Origin: Geotalea toluenoxydans JCM 15764
GTDB taxonomy: Bacteria; Desulfobacterota; Desulfuromonadia; Geobacterales; Geobacteraceae
DNA length: 57,144 nt
Assembly (NCBI RefSeq): GCF_001311985.1
Contig: NZ_BBCJ01000028.1
Span: forward strand, 1 to 57,144
Reading direction: 5' to 3'
Under the pieces are notes generated by a model that saw nothing but the letters and a program-made list of their open reading frames with translations, was not told the DNA's origin and ran no database searches. The position numbers and the translations under genes are program-made. Below are positions 45,239 to 57,044 of the stretch, in pieces; the stretch's first letter is position 1, and each line of letters starts with the position of its first letter.

Positions 45239-46090
45239 ATGGCTCTGGTGAATAATAACAAGCGGGAAATAAATGCAAAGCTGGTCTACTATGGCCCTGG
45301 GCTGTCGGGGAAAACGACCAACCTGAACCACGTTTACGCCAAATTGAAGCCGGAGTTCCGGGGACAGCTGAAGACAATGAATGTTCAGGCTGACAAGATG
45401 TACTTTTTCGACTTTACTCCCCCCGGTGACGCCAATGTAAACGGCTATAACGTTCGCCTGCACATATATACGCTGAAAGGCGAGCCTGCCGGTCCCGCTC
45501 CCTGGAAAATGGTGCTGAAAGGGGTAGACGGCATTGTATTCGTCGCCGATTCAGCCCCCGAGAGAATGGCCGCCAATCGGGAAAGCCTTCAAAACCTTGA
45601 TGAATATTTGAGAGGTTTTGGACAGTCCATTTCAGACATCCCTCTGGTCTTTGCCTACAACAAGCGCGACTGCGCCGATGCGGCTCCGGTGGAAGAGATG
45701 CAGAGGATGCTGAATTCCCGCAATCGACCGGGAGTTCCTGTTACGGCGAACAAAGGGGAGGGAGTCCTCAACGCTCTGTTGACCCTGGTCAAGATGGTAC
45801 TGAAGAAGCTGCGAGAAGAAGGTACCGGAGAGAAAAACATCTATGAGCCTGCTTTGCAGCAGTCAATTGGTGCACAAGGCGATGAAGACATCAGCAGATA
45901 TGCAGTAGAAGATGAACTTGTTACCGAAACCGGAACGGGTTCCCTTTTGCCGGCCAGTGAAGGAGCCGAACCCGAAATCTCCTTTTTCGGTAATGCGGAG
46001 ATATTGGGTAACGGGCACATGCGCCTGCCATTGGTCATAAGTTATGGGGGCAGGGAAAAAACTGTGACCCTGGATCTGAAACTTGGCTGA
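45239..46090 (+). CDS. MglA-like small GTPase with C-terminal extension
   Basis: Residues 1-195 are an MglA-type Ras-like GTPase: P-loop 'YYGPGLSGKTTNLNHVY', the switch segment 'MYFFDFTPPGDANVNGYNVR', and 'VFAYNKRDCAD' as the N/TKxD-like specificity motif. The extra C-terminal about 85 residues ('GSLLPASEGAEPEISFFGNA', 'MRLPLVISYGGREKTVTLDL') are not in MglA itself. MglA controls polarity and motility in Myxococcus with an MglB-type GAP, which is not visible here. AGGAGG precedes the ATG. With the SPOR and helical-repeat genes it suggests an envelope-polarity module. Confidence 0.85.
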   Translation: MALVNNNKREINAKLVYYGPGLSGKTTNLNHVYAKLKPEFRGQLKTMNVQADKMYFFDFTPPGDANVNGYNVRLHIYTLKGEPAGPAPWKMVLKGVDGIVFVADSAPERMAANRESLQNLDEYLRGFGQSISDIPLVFAYNKRDCADAAPVEEMQRMLNSRNRPGVPVTANKGEGVLNALLTLVKMVLKKLREEGTGEKNIYEPALQQSIGAQGDEDISRYAVEDELVTETGTGSLLPASEGAEPEISFFGNAEILGNGHMRLPLVISYGGREKTVTLDLKLG

Positions 46091-46111
46091 TCTAATCTGG
46101 AGATAGGGAAC

Positions 46112-46791
46112 ATGTCTTTGGCTGTTGATGTGGAAATGGTAGTTCGGCTTCTCCTCGCATCATTGTTGGGTGGGATCATAGGCCTGGAGAGAGAGATACA
46201 CGCAGGCCAGCCGGTTTCAGGACCATCTCCTGGTTTCCCTTGGTTCATCCTCTTTGTGGTCTCTTCCATTGAATTTTACCGGGTCTTCGGCAATTTCAGC
46301 GGCACTTTGCCGGTGGGTGTCGATCCGGGAAGGGTTGCCGCCCAGGTTGTAACGGGAATCGGTTTCCTTGGCGCCGGGGCCATAATCAGGGAAAATGCTT
46401 CCGTCAGGGGACTGACAACCGCAGCCTGTCTCTGGATTGCGTCTGCCATCGGTATTGCCTGCGGCATTGGTCTTTTCGGCATTGCTTTTGTTGTAACGGT
46501 AATTTCTCTTATCAGCCTGCTGCTCCTGAAGAGGATCGAGCGTGTGCTTGCCAGGGATGTTTATGCCACGGTAAAGGTATCCGGTAATGACCGGGAAGGC
46601 TGATTGCCGACATGGAAGCTCTGATGAATCAGAACAAGTTGGAGATAACTGCTGCCAGAATCGAGAAGAATATTGAGGAAAAGCTGATCCACGTGGAGTA
46701 CGATCTCAAGCTTAACAGCCGCAACGAGATTTTTGCCATGATTGATAAAATCGCCCTTGTAACCGGGGTCAAAAAAGTAAGTTTTACCTGA
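46112..46791 (+). CDS. MgtC/SapB family membrane protein (several frameshifts)
   Basis: Four or five membrane helices are visible ('LLLASLLGGIIGLEREIHAG', 'VVTGIGFLGAGAIIRENASV', 'GLTTAACLWIASAIGIACGI', 'IGLFGIAFVVTVISLISLLL'). The 'GFLGAGAI...VRGLTTAA.LW' block is the MgtC signature. The expected 'PAGFRTHLLVSLGSSLF' appears only by shifting frames at about 46206, 46228 and 46248. A further slip at about 46598 joins the C-terminal soluble domain ('LIADMEALMNQNKLEITAAR', ending 'TGVKKVSFT'). MgtC proteins affect Mg2+ homeostasis and ATP synthase in pathogens; the role here is open. Confidence 0.8.
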
Positions 46792-46888
46792 TAAGGTTTC
46801 ACAGGGCCAAGCCGAATTTAGCAAATGTCTTGTATACAGAATATTTACATGCTAATATTCGGCAGTTTTCTAATGAAAGGAGATGAGA

Positions 46889-47709
46889 ATGGCGATCGTT
46901 ACCATATCCAGACAGATGGGCACTGGTGCATATGCAATGGCCAAGGAACTGTCGAAAAAGTTGAAATATACACTGATTGATGGACCCAAAATTGCGGAGC
47001 TGGCCAAAAGTTATGGGTTGGCAGAAGATATTCTGGAGAGGGTCGATGAAAAACCTCCCGCTTACATAACTGCTGAAGACAGGCTGCAGGCTGCAACTTG
47101 AGCACCATGGAACTGATTCTGCTGGATGCTGCCAGAAAAGGAAATGTGGTTATGTATGGCAGGGGAGCACAATATCTCCTTGAGGGCATGACCAACGTCC
47201 TGCGGGTGCGCATCATAGCACCCTTTGAGGAAAGGGTTGAAAATCTTGCCGAACGCGAATGGATCGACCCTGATCTGGCCCGTGACCTTATCCGCAGGAG
47301 CGACCACCAGCGTGGCGGCTTCACCCATTTTTATTTCGACAGGGACTGGCAGAGTCCTTTTGAATATGATCTTGTGTTCAACACCTCTCGATTGTCAAAA
47401 AGCGCTATCGTCGAAGCCATTGTTGCTGCGGCCAAGGATCCTAACCTCAAAGAAGGGGAGGCCGACCTGGCTTCCCACCTCGATGATCTTACACTGCGCA
47501 AACGGGTGGAGGTTGCACTGCTGAAATCCGGCAAGATCGGTAGCCTGCACTTCAAGATCGAGTGTATGGACGGAGCGATCTCCCTGACGGGCCATGTGCA
47601 TAACGATGAAGAGCGGGAAGAGGCGGTGAGAATTGCCGAAAAGGTCAAAGGAGTAATACAGGTGGACGATGATCTCCAGGTGATGAATTACCAGCATCAC
47701 CTGGAATAA
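46889..47709 (+). CDS. Cytidylate-kinase-like protein with C-terminal BON domain (frameshifted)
   Basis: The N-terminus 'MAIVTISRQMGTGAYAMAKE' matches the Cytidylate_kin2 family, in which the usual P-loop is replaced by 'SR..G..G...A..LA'. The frame slips at 47095-47100, then 'GNVVMYGRGAQYLLEG' and 'VLRVRIIAPFEERVENLA' follow. The last about 70 residues ('VEVALLKSG..', 'ISLTGHVHNDEEREEAVRIA', 'VIQVDDDLQVM') look like a BON domain, unusual in a cytoplasmic kinase. The substrate is not established. AAAGGAGATG places ATG 46889. About 273 residues. Confidence 0.72.
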
Positions 47710-47740
47710 ATGCGTTTCCATTTATATTGCATTGAAGCTG

Positions 47741-47769
47741 AAAAGGCCCCTCTCCACGGGGCCTTTTTT
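47741..47769. terminator. Bidirectional intrinsic terminator
   Basis: AAAAGGCCCC and GGGGCCTTTTTT form a strong stem between the converging kinase-like gene and the PHP gene. Confidence 0.85.
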
Positions 47770-47782
47770 CATGTTTGCGATT

Positions 47783-48624
47783 TTAAAGATGGTGCATGCT
47801 TTTCAGGGCAGTTGCCAGGGCATGGGGAATGGCCAACTGTCCACGTCCCGTGCCCATCTCGATACCGCCCTCGATGCCATGGAAGTCGGAGCCACCGGTA
47901 GCTGCAAGACCGAGATCTTCGGCAAGCCTGGCAAGAAAGGCAGACTCATCGGCATTGCACATGTTGTTGTAGACCTCGACTCCCTGGAGCCCTTTTTCAG
48001 CCAGCTTGCCTATGACAGTGGCAAGTACCTTTCTTTCTTCGCTGATGCTTGTGGGATGAGCTAACACGGCAATCCCCCCCAGTCTTCTTATTTCTGCCAG
48101 TGCTTCATCCATGGGAAAATAGCGCTTTGGTTCATCGCATGGGATAAGGTAACGCTCGAAAGCATCCTGCATGTCCTTTGCGTACCCCCTGTTTACCAGC
48201 ACGCGAGCAATGTGAGGCCTGCCGAAGGCCCCATCAGCCAAGTTTACCGCTTCATCATAGGTAATGGTCTCTTTTTTCTCCTGTTGGAGTTTTACATTGA
48301 TATTGGCGATGATGGCCTGGCCCCGCTGGTCCCGGGTGGTGCGGAATTCAGCAAGCTTGTCGAGAAATGTCCGGTCCCGGTGGTCAATCAGGTAACCCAG
48401 AAGGTGAACGTCCTGGTAAGTGTCGAACTGCACCGACAGTTCGACGGCCGGAATCACTTCCACATTCCGGCTTTGGCCTGCTTCAAGTGCCTCGTCGATA
48501 CCGGCAACGGTATCGTGATCGGCCAGGGCAATGGTCTTAAGCCTTTTGCTGCAGCCATGGCCACCAGTTCAGCCGGCTTGTAAATGCCGTCGGAATAGGT
48601 TGAGTGGATATGAAGATCTATCAT
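47783..48624 (-). CDS. PHP-domain phosphoesterase (frameshifted)
   Basis: The protein starts 'MIDLHIHSTYSDG' at 48624, the first metal-binding H-x-H of the PHP fold. A base is lost near 48538-48541, and the frame resumes 'TIALADHDTVAGIDEAL', 'EVIPAVELSV', 'LLGYLIDHRD', 'GGIAVLAHPTS' and 'GLAATGGSDFHG', covering the remaining metal ligands. About 280 residues matches TrpH/YciV-like nucleoside 3',5'-bisphosphate phosphatases (RNase AM), which degrade pAp or short RNA. The exact substrate is inferred by family. Confidence 0.85.
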
Positions 48625-48793
48625 TGATTGAAATGTTCCTTTCCTTTTCGCAGAATGCTCTCAAGATATAAACCCTAATCGGGAGAAAGGCAAATTGCAT
48701 ATATTAATACAGTTGCCTTGCTGCTTAGCATACAGTAGAATGCGTCCGATTATCGCAGCTGGGCGATCAGAACTCAATTGAGGTATTTCTCCT

Positions 48794-49024
48794 ATGGCAA
48801 AAAAGCAGGGTATCGCATTGGCCCTCGTGGCATTTGTAGTTTACATTGCAGGTGGTATTTCCACCTTTGCCGGTCTTGGCCTGATACTGTTCATGCGAGG
48901 GCGGGATCTGTTGGGGCTGGGGGACGGCAGCAGTATAGGCTACCTGTTTCTCTGTGTTGGGCTCTCCTTCTGCATCCTGGGCATTCTCTTCATGCGTATC
49001 TTTAAAAACAGAGGCTTGGTTTGA
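48794..49024 (+). CDS. Small two-helix membrane protein
   Basis: This encodes 76 residues with two clear membrane helices ('ALALVAFVVYIAGGISTFAG' and 'IGYLFLCVGLSFCILGILFM') joined by a short basic/Gly loop. It has no catalytic motif. Its stop overlaps the TTG start of nth, so the two are coupled. I do not recognise a family. Confidence 0.6.
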   Translation: MAKKQGIALALVAFVVYIAGGISTFAGLGLILFMRGRDLLGLGDGSSIGYLFLCVGLSFCILGILFMRIFKNRGLV

Positions 49025-49677
49025 GGGATCCGGAAATTCACCGGGCTGTCACCCTGCTTCTGGAAGCGGTGAAAGTCTGGCAGAGTCCGGCCGTCATAAT
49101 CGTTTCCCAGCGTCAGGGGAGCCCTTTCAAGGTTTTGATTTCCTGTATTCTTTCACTTCGCACCCAGGATAAAACCACATCGGCAGCTTCAGATCGGCTG
49201 TTCGCACTGGCAGATACTCCTGATAAACTTGCTGCTCTACCAGTCGAAATCATTGAAAAGGCGGTTTATCCGGTAGGCTTTTTCCGGGTCAAGGCTGCCC
49301 GGATAAAGGAAATCAGCCGCCTGCTCATGGAAAGATACCAGGGAAAGGTCCCTGATGAAATAGAGGAACTTCTTACTTTCAAAGGGGTCGGCAGGAAAAC
49401 TGCCAACCTTGTGGTAACACTCGGTTATGGAAAACCAGGTATCTGCGTGGATACCCATGTTCACCGCATCTGCAACCGCTGGGGATATGTGGTGACCAGA
49501 ACTCCGGAGCAGACCGAACAGGCATTGAGGGGTAAGTTGCCCACCGAGTACTGGCTCATGATCAACGATCTGCTGGTTACCTTTGGTCAGAATCAATGTA
49601 ATCCCATATCACCAATCTGTTCCACCTGTCCCTTGATCGAGATGTGCGACAGAGTCGGGGTAAAAAAGTCCAGGTAA
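49021..49677 (+). CDS. nth: Endonuclease III
   Basis: This DNA glycosylase/AP lyase removes oxidised pyrimidines. The helix-hairpin-helix 'LLTFKGVGRKTANLVVTLGY' carries the catalytic Lys, and 'CVDTHVHRICNRWG' the Asp. The [4Fe-4S] motif 'CNPISPICSTCPLIEMC' is C-x6-C-x2-C-x5-C. Length 218 residues is standard. The start TTG 49021 overlaps the upstream gene's stop. The frame is intact. Confidence 0.94.
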   Translation: MRDPEIHRAVTLLLEAVKVWQSPAVIIVSQRQGSPFKVLISCILSLRTQDKTTSAASDRLFALADTPDKLAALPVEIIEKAVYPVGFFRVKAARIKEISRLLMERYQGKVPDEIEELLTFKGVGRKTANLVVTLGYGKPGICVDTHVHRICNRWGYVVTRTPEQTEQALRGKLPTEYWLMINDLLVTFGQNQCNPISPICSTCPLIEMCDRVGVKKSR

Positions 49678-49788
49678 AGGAGTTGCCGCGGATTTTTTAA
49701 TCTATTATGGCTTGTCTCGGCGGCTGAGAGGTTGTAAACTTCATATCCATGACATGAAGATGTAATTTATTATTGCGGGAGGCCGGTT

Positions 49789-50653
49789 ATGTTGAGAAAG
49801 CTTGGTTTTATCGGTTTGGGTACTGTCGGCAGGCATATGGCTGCCAATCTGACAAAGGCGGATTATGATCTCACTGTCTATGACGATGATGCGGAACCGC
49901 TAAATGAGCTGGTCAAGCTGGGAGCAAAAGCTGCCGCAACCCCCAGCGAAGCTGCAAAGGGCAAAGATCTTGTTATAGTCATTCTTCCCGAGAGCCATGG
50001 TTTGGAAACATTCGTCTTCGGCAAGGATGGAGTTCTCGAAGCTCGATCCCGGCACGATATTGGTGGATATGGGTACCCACTCCCTGGAAACGACCTTGAA
50101 ACTTGCCGACGAAGCCATAAAACGCAGGGTGATGTTCCTGGAAGCGCCGGTGTGGGGAACCAAGGAGCATGCTGCCAACGGTCTGGTGACCATTCTTGCC
50201 GGCGGGGATCCTTCCCTGCTCGGGCGTTGCCGCGAAACATTCTCCTATTTCGGTCTTAACATCATCCATATCGGCAAGATAGGCGATGCCACCAGGATGA
50301 AATTCATCGTCAACCTGGTGCAGGCCGAACTGATGCAATCTTTGGCAGAGGGCATCGTCTTTGGCGAGAAGCTTGGCTTTACTGCCGATAAAATTCTCGA
50401 AGTACTCGATTCCGGCGGCGTTGCTTCGCCCCTCTTCCATTCCAAGGGGCGCAGCATAGCCAGGGGTGATTTCAGTCGTAATCTTGCTCTCAAATATGTA
50501 CACGAACAACTTCTTTTGGTTATGGATGCTGCCAGAAAGGTTAATTTGGATCTTCCCGGAGCGGAAACGGCCTGCAAACTCTACGAGCAGGCGGTGCAGG
50601 ATGGCCGCGGCGAAGAAGACTATTCCGCAGTGGTTAAAGTCTTGAGAAAATAA
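49789..50653 (+). CDS. NAD(P)-dependent beta-hydroxyacid dehydrogenase family protein (frameshifted)
   Basis: The Rossmann motif is 'KLGFIGLGTVGRHMAANLTK'. 'VIVILPESHGLETFVFG' and 'LVDMGTHSLETTLKLADEAI' are family blocks, and the catalytic Lys region is 'ATRMKFIVNLVQAELMQSLA'. An A is lost near 50039 ('DGVLE' to 'KLDPGTILVDM'). Repaired length of about 288 residues fits 3-hydroxyisobutyrate, tartronate-semialdehyde or glyoxylate reductases. The substrate cannot be chosen from sequence. A terminator follows. Confidence 0.85.
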
Positions 50654-50684
50654 AGGCACTTCAAGAAACGAAAAAAGCGAGAAG

Positions 50685-50717
50685 AGGGCGCGACCATCAG
50701 TGGCGCCCTGTTTTTTT
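50685..50717 (+). terminator. Intrinsic terminator
   Basis: AGGGCGC (50685-50691) pairs with GCGCCCT (50703-50709), followed by seven Ts from 50711. It ends the dehydrogenase transcript. Confidence 0.8.
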
Positions 50718-50840
50718 GCCTAAAACGAAATTTATTTGCTTTAATTTGCCAACACAAATTAATGGACAAAATTAATTGAACTTGTTATAAAGCACCGGAA
50801 CCGAGAAACAAATATTTACTTCAATGTCAGGAGAGTGGGT

Positions 50841-52199
50841 TTGCCGTTTCTGGGAATCAGGTTCAAACTTTCTTTCGTTACCTTCCTGCTGGTGACAGCG
50901 GTTATAGCGGTGTCGTCTGTGGCCGTCATGGGGATTATGGACAGGTTTCTTCTGGGGGAATTGGTCAAACGCGGCACGTCGCTGTCAAGGGGGGCAGCCA
51001 ACACTGCAGCTTTCGGGCTGCTTGCCCATGACCGTCTTGTGGTGGACAACCTTGTCGCCAAGCTGAAGGAACGGCAGCCTGATGTTCTGTATGTGGCGGC
51101 CGTGGATCATGATGGAATCATTACGGCCCATAGCGATCTAAGGAAAAATGGAGGAAGATACGAACAGAAGACGCCAGCCAGGGTGATCAGCAGGGATGTG
51201 GACGGCACCATGGTTGCAGTGAGCAGCAGGGGCGGCAGAGACGTCTACGAGTTCAGTACTCCCATAAGGTTTGCAACCAGAAAGATAGGTTCATTACATC
51301 TGGCCATAGATGGCGTCACTTTGGTGGACGCCCGGGGAGATGCGCGCCGAATGGTGGCCCTTGCTTCCGGCCTGATTCTAGTTATCGCCGTTCTGGCTTC
51401 ATATTATCTTGCCGGGTTTTTTACAGCTCCCATCAAAAAGTTGCAGGAAGGGGTTTCGCAGCTACAGTCGGGTAAATACCAAGGGGCATTGACGGTAAAA
51501 CTTCATGACGAATTGGGAGAATTGACGGATAATTTTAACCAGATGGCCCAGGTAATCGTACAGCAGCAGGACAAGCTGGAAGAATATGCCCATGGCCTTG
51601 AAGAATCTTACCTGGCCACGGTAAAGATCCTTGCCACATCCATCGATGCCAGGGATGATTACACACTCCGTCATTCGACCCGCGTTGCGGCATTATCCGT
51701 CATGCTGGGTCAGCAGTTGGGACTTCACACTGAAGAATTGCGGGATCTTGAGGTGGCTGCCCTGGTGCACGACCTTGGGAAAATACGAATTCCCGACAAG
51801 GTCTTGAAAAAGGCAGCACCTCTGAACGAAGAGGAATTGGAAATGGTCAGGCTGCATACGCGTCACGGTGCAGAAATTCTCAGCCATTCCCGGGCGCTTC
51901 AAAGGTTTGTTCCTGCCGTTCTTTATCACCACGAGTGGTATGACGGTCAGGGTTACCCCGAAGGATTGAAAGGTGCGGAAATCCCGCTATTCGCCAAGAT
52001 TATTGCGATTGCCGATGCCTATGATGCAATGACCACTTCACGACCATATCGCAGTGGTCTGCCTGCGGCAATTGCCATAAATGAAATCACTCGTTACAGC
52101 GGATCCCAATTTGAGCCGGAACTGGTTGATCTTTTTGTTAAATCTTTGGGGCAGCCAAACCATGCCATCCCCCAGTTAATGCTCAGGCTGTCGGCATGA
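50841..52199 (+). CDS. HAMP/HD-GYP signalling protein
   Basis: This is a membrane sensor of about 452 residues. An N-terminal helix ('LSFVTFLLVTAVIAVSSVAV'), a periplasmic sensor of about 130 residues, a second helix ('MVALASGLILVIAVLASYYL'), a HAMP domain ('FFTAPIKKLQEGVSQLQSGK') and an HD-GYP domain follow in order. HD is in 'ALVHDLGKIRIPD' and GYP in 'HHEWYDGQGYPEGLKG', with 'IIAIADAYDAMTTSRPYR' after it, so c-di-GMP hydrolysis is likely. TTG 50841 is seven bases after AGGAG, and GTG 50835 is too close. The lipoprotein gene overlaps its stop. Confidence 0.9.
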   Translation: MPFLGIRFKLSFVTFLLVTAVIAVSSVAVMGIMDRFLLGELVKRGTSLSRGAANTAAFGLLAHDRLVVDNLVAKLKERQPDVLYVAAVDHDGIITAHSDLRKNGGRYEQKTPARVISRDVDGTMVAVSSRGGRDVYEFSTPIRFATRKIGSLHLAIDGVTLVDARGDARRMVALASGLILVIAVLASYYLAGFFTAPIKKLQEGVSQLQSGKYQGALTVKLHDELGELTDNFNQMAQVIVQQQDKLEEYAHGLEESYLATVKILATSIDARDDYTLRHSTRVAALSVMLGQQLGLHTEELRDLEVAALVHDLGKIRIPDKVLKKAAPLNEEELEMVRLHTRHGAEILSHSRALQRFVPAVLYHHEWYDGQGYPEGLKGAEIPLFAKIIAIADAYDAMTTSRPYRSGLPAAIAINEITRYSGSQFEPELVDLFVKSLGQPNHAIPQLMLRLSA

Positions 52200-52788
52200 T
52201 GATCTTTTTCAGGCAAACAATATTCTTGCTTTTATTAATCAGTCTTGCCGCCTGTTCCACCTCAGAAAAGATTCTGCGGCCAGCAGGTGAAAAGCCGCAT
52301 CAGCCGATACCCGAGCGGCAGGTATCGGCAATGCAGAAGAAGGTTGCCCTTCTTATGGAAAAAAAACTGTATCGCCAAGCTCTGACAACCATTGCCTGCC
52401 GGAACCAGCTGAACCAGCCTTCGGCGGGAATGGAAAATGAATTCATTACAGCAATCAATGGCCTCGTGGACACAGCTGAAGAAGCAATGGCACGCGGTGA
52501 CCATGTCTTTGCGGGCCAGGCATTCAGATCGGCCTTGCTGCTTATCCGGCAGAGCGTTCTTTGCGGAGGAAAGTCAGGTCAGGGACAAGAAAGATAAGAA
52601 TTCATCTTGAATCATGTTCCAACAGGCTCATGGATCAGGGGCTGCAGGAATACAGACGGGGTGAATTGGACAGGGCTATCAGAACCTGGAAGAGCATTCT
52701 TTCGTTCAATGCCGGGCACAGCGAAGCACGAAAAGCTATTGAGACAGCAACAATTCAGAAAAAATCCCTGCAGGTAATGGAAGATTGA
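52196..52788 (+). CDS. Lipoprotein with C-terminal TPR-like helix (frameshifted)
   Basis: The lipoprotein signal is 'FRQTIFLLLLISLAAC' with the lipobox Cys near residue 20. The mature part is helical. The frame changes near 52558-52568 and resumes 'RSGTRKIRIHLESCSNRLMD', then a TPR-like hairpin 'GLQEYRRGELDRAIRTWKSI', 'FNAGHSEARKAIET'. About 197 residues. ATG 52196 overlaps the HD-GYP stop, so it probably serves that sensor as a periplasmic partner. Confidence 0.65.
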
Positions 52789-52789
52789 A

Positions 52790-54195
52790 CTAATTTTTTT
52801 TCGTCAGCAACGCTACATTTTCCACATGGGGTGTTTGCGGAAACATGTCCACCGGCTGAATTTCCCTGGTTTCATAATCAAGACCAGCCAGCAGGTTAAG
52901 GTCGCGGGCCAGGGTATCCGGCGAGCATGATACGTAGATGATCTTTGCCGGCCCCAGGGCGGAAGCCTGTTTCAGAACCTGTTCATCACAACCTTTGCGT
53001 GGTGGGTTCAGGACTATCAGGTCTACCTTTTTATCTTCCCGCCGTATTTCTTCAATAAGCTTTGCCACATCTCCCGCAATGAATCGGCAGTTGCCGATGC
53101 CATTCAGCTGTGCATTCTTTTCGGCATCGGCAACGGCAGCATCCACTGCCTCGATACCGGTCACTTCTTTACATTGTCTGGCCAGAAAAAGTGAAATTCC
53201 GCCAATGCCGCAATAAAGGTCGAGAACTCGTTCTGGGCCGGTCAGGGCTGCCCACTCACGAACCTTCTCGTAAATAATCCGGGCACTGCCGCTGTTCACC
53301 TGGAAGAAAGAACGGGGTGAGATAAGGAATTTCGTGTCCCCCATGGTTGCAGACAGAACCTGCTCCCTGGTGACAAAGTGGTCCTTCTGCCCCAGGATTA
53401 CATTACCTTGGGAGCTGTTTATGTTCTGGGCGATGACACTGACTTCGGGTACTGCATTCTTCAGATGTTTCGCCAGGTGATGGAGCTCATTGTAGCTGCG
53501 CTCCGCTGTAACAAATATCACCATGGCCTTGTTGGCAGATTCAGAAACACGAATCACCAGATAACGCAAAAGCCCCATCTGGCTTTTCGGATGGTAAATG
53601 GGAACCTTGCCCTTTTTTATCCCGACCTTCACCGCCTCGATTACCTTGTCAATGAGAGGATGATGGACGGCACAGCCTGTGACATCCAGAACGTCGTGAC
53701 TGTTGCGGCGGTAGATGCCAATAACGGGATCGGCAAATTTGCCGGCCACGACCAATTTCGCAGAATTGCGGTAGTGAAGTTGCTGCGGAGACGGGACTAC
53801 CTCATGCAACACCGCTTTTTCCAGTGTCTTGTGACGACGGATGAATTTGATGACCAGCTGTTTTTTCCATGCCAGTTGAGCCGGGTATTTCATCTTTAGA
53901 AGCGCGCAACCGTCGCACGCACCTCTGTCGCAACATGGATGTACCATCCGGTCGGGCGAAGATTTGACGATCTTCCAAATGCCGGCGAAGGTTTCCCTTC
54001 TCCCACATAGGTGACCTTGGCACGGATAGACTCGCCAGGGAGGGCACCGGCAATCAGAATGGGCGTATTTTCGTGGCAGGAGACACCGAAACCGTCGTCA
54101 TTTATGGAGGTTATGGCCACCTCAATCATTTGGCCTGTTTTCAGTTTGCTGCCTTCTTTTTGGGCTTGGGAACTTGATCGGGTATCTTTTTTCAT
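52790..54195 (-). CDS. RlmD/RumA-type rRNA 5-methyluridine methyltransferase (frameshifted)
   Basis: An N-terminal TRAM domain ('GQMIEVAITSINDDGFGVSC') leads, after one lost T near 53994, to a [4Fe-4S] region 'HPCCDRGACDGCALL' with a further Cys in 'VTGCAVHHP'. The methyltransferase domain has the SAM motif 'VLDLYCGIGGISLFLA', 'IVLNPPRKGCDEQVL' and the nucleophile region 'IIYVSCSPDTLARDL'. Repaired length is about 468 residues. The family methylates U1939 or U747 of 23S rRNA or U54 of tRNA, and the target here is not certain. Confidence 0.88.
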
Positions 54196-55977
<1,782 letters not shown>

Positions 55978-55986
55978 GCCCCGGTT

Positions 55987-57044
55987 ATGAGAAAAATGAC
56001 CAAACAGATAACTGTAGGCAATGTAAAAATCGGTGGAGACGCCCCATGCTCCGTCCAATCCATGTGCAGCACCGATACCCGGGACGTGACCGCCACTCTG
56101 GATCAAATCCGCAGGCTGAACGATGTCGGCTGCGAACTGGTGCGTTGCGCTGTTCCGGATATGGATGCCGCCGTTGCTGGGCCGCATCAAGGCCGACAGT
56201 CCGATTCCGGTTATTGCCGATATCCATTTCGACTACAAACTGGCACTTAAGGTGCTGGAGAACGGCATCGACGGTCTGCGGCTTAATCCGGGCAACATCG
56301 GCGATCAGTGGAAGGTGTCCGAGGTGGTAAAGGTTGCGGCTGAGCGCCAGGTGCCGATACGTATCGGAGTCAATGCCGGTTCCCTGGAAAAGGAACTGCT
56401 GCAGAAATATGGCCATCCCACTGCCGAGGCCATGGTGGAATCGGCCTGGGCCATGTACGCATACTCGAAGACCTGGCTACGACCAGATAAAGATTTCCCT
56501 CAAGGCCTCCCATGTCATGAAAACCGTTTCCGCATATCGTCTCCTTTCCCAGGCAGTAGACTATCCGCTCCATATCGGCATTACCGAAGCCGGTACCATA
56601 TTTTCCGGCACCATCAAATCTTCGGTCGGTCTCGGTATCCTCCTTGCCGACGGTATCGGCGACACCATGCGTGTTTCCCTTACCGGTGACCCGGTTGACG
56701 AGGTGCGGGTCGGGTACGAGATCCTCAAATCTCTCGGCATCAGACAGCGTGGCATCAACTTTGTCTCTTGCCCCACCTGTGGTCGCTGCCAAATCAACCT
56801 CATCAAGGTTGCAGAAGAGGTGGAAAAAAGACTGGGTGCGGTGGAGAAATCCCTTACGGTCGCAGTGATGGGCTGCGTCGTCAATGGTCCCGGCGAGGCC
56901 CGCGAGGCCGATTTCGGTGTGGCCGGCGGCCGTGGCGAAGGTCTGCTTTTCAGGCATGGCGAGATCGTGCGCAAGGTTCCGGAGGGGGAGTTGGCCGATG
57001 CCTTGGTTGAAGAGGTACTTAAAGCTGCAAAAAGTGAAGGGTGA
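55987..57044 (+). CDS. ispG: 4-hydroxy-3-methylbut-2-en-1-yl diphosphate synthase (three frameshifts)
   Basis: This is the penultimate MEP-pathway enzyme, a [4Fe-4S] protein. '[20 protein letters not shown]' starts the TIM barrel. Single-base losses near 56170, 56445 and 56477 break the frame, and the pieces join as '[20 protein letters not shown]', '[20 protein letters not shown]' and '[20 protein letters not shown]'. The cluster domain has 'SCPTCGRCQ' and '[20 protein letters not shown]'. The repaired enzyme is about 353 residues. The ATG has no Shine-Dalgarno sequence. Its final codons run into the heptamer array. Confidence 0.92.
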
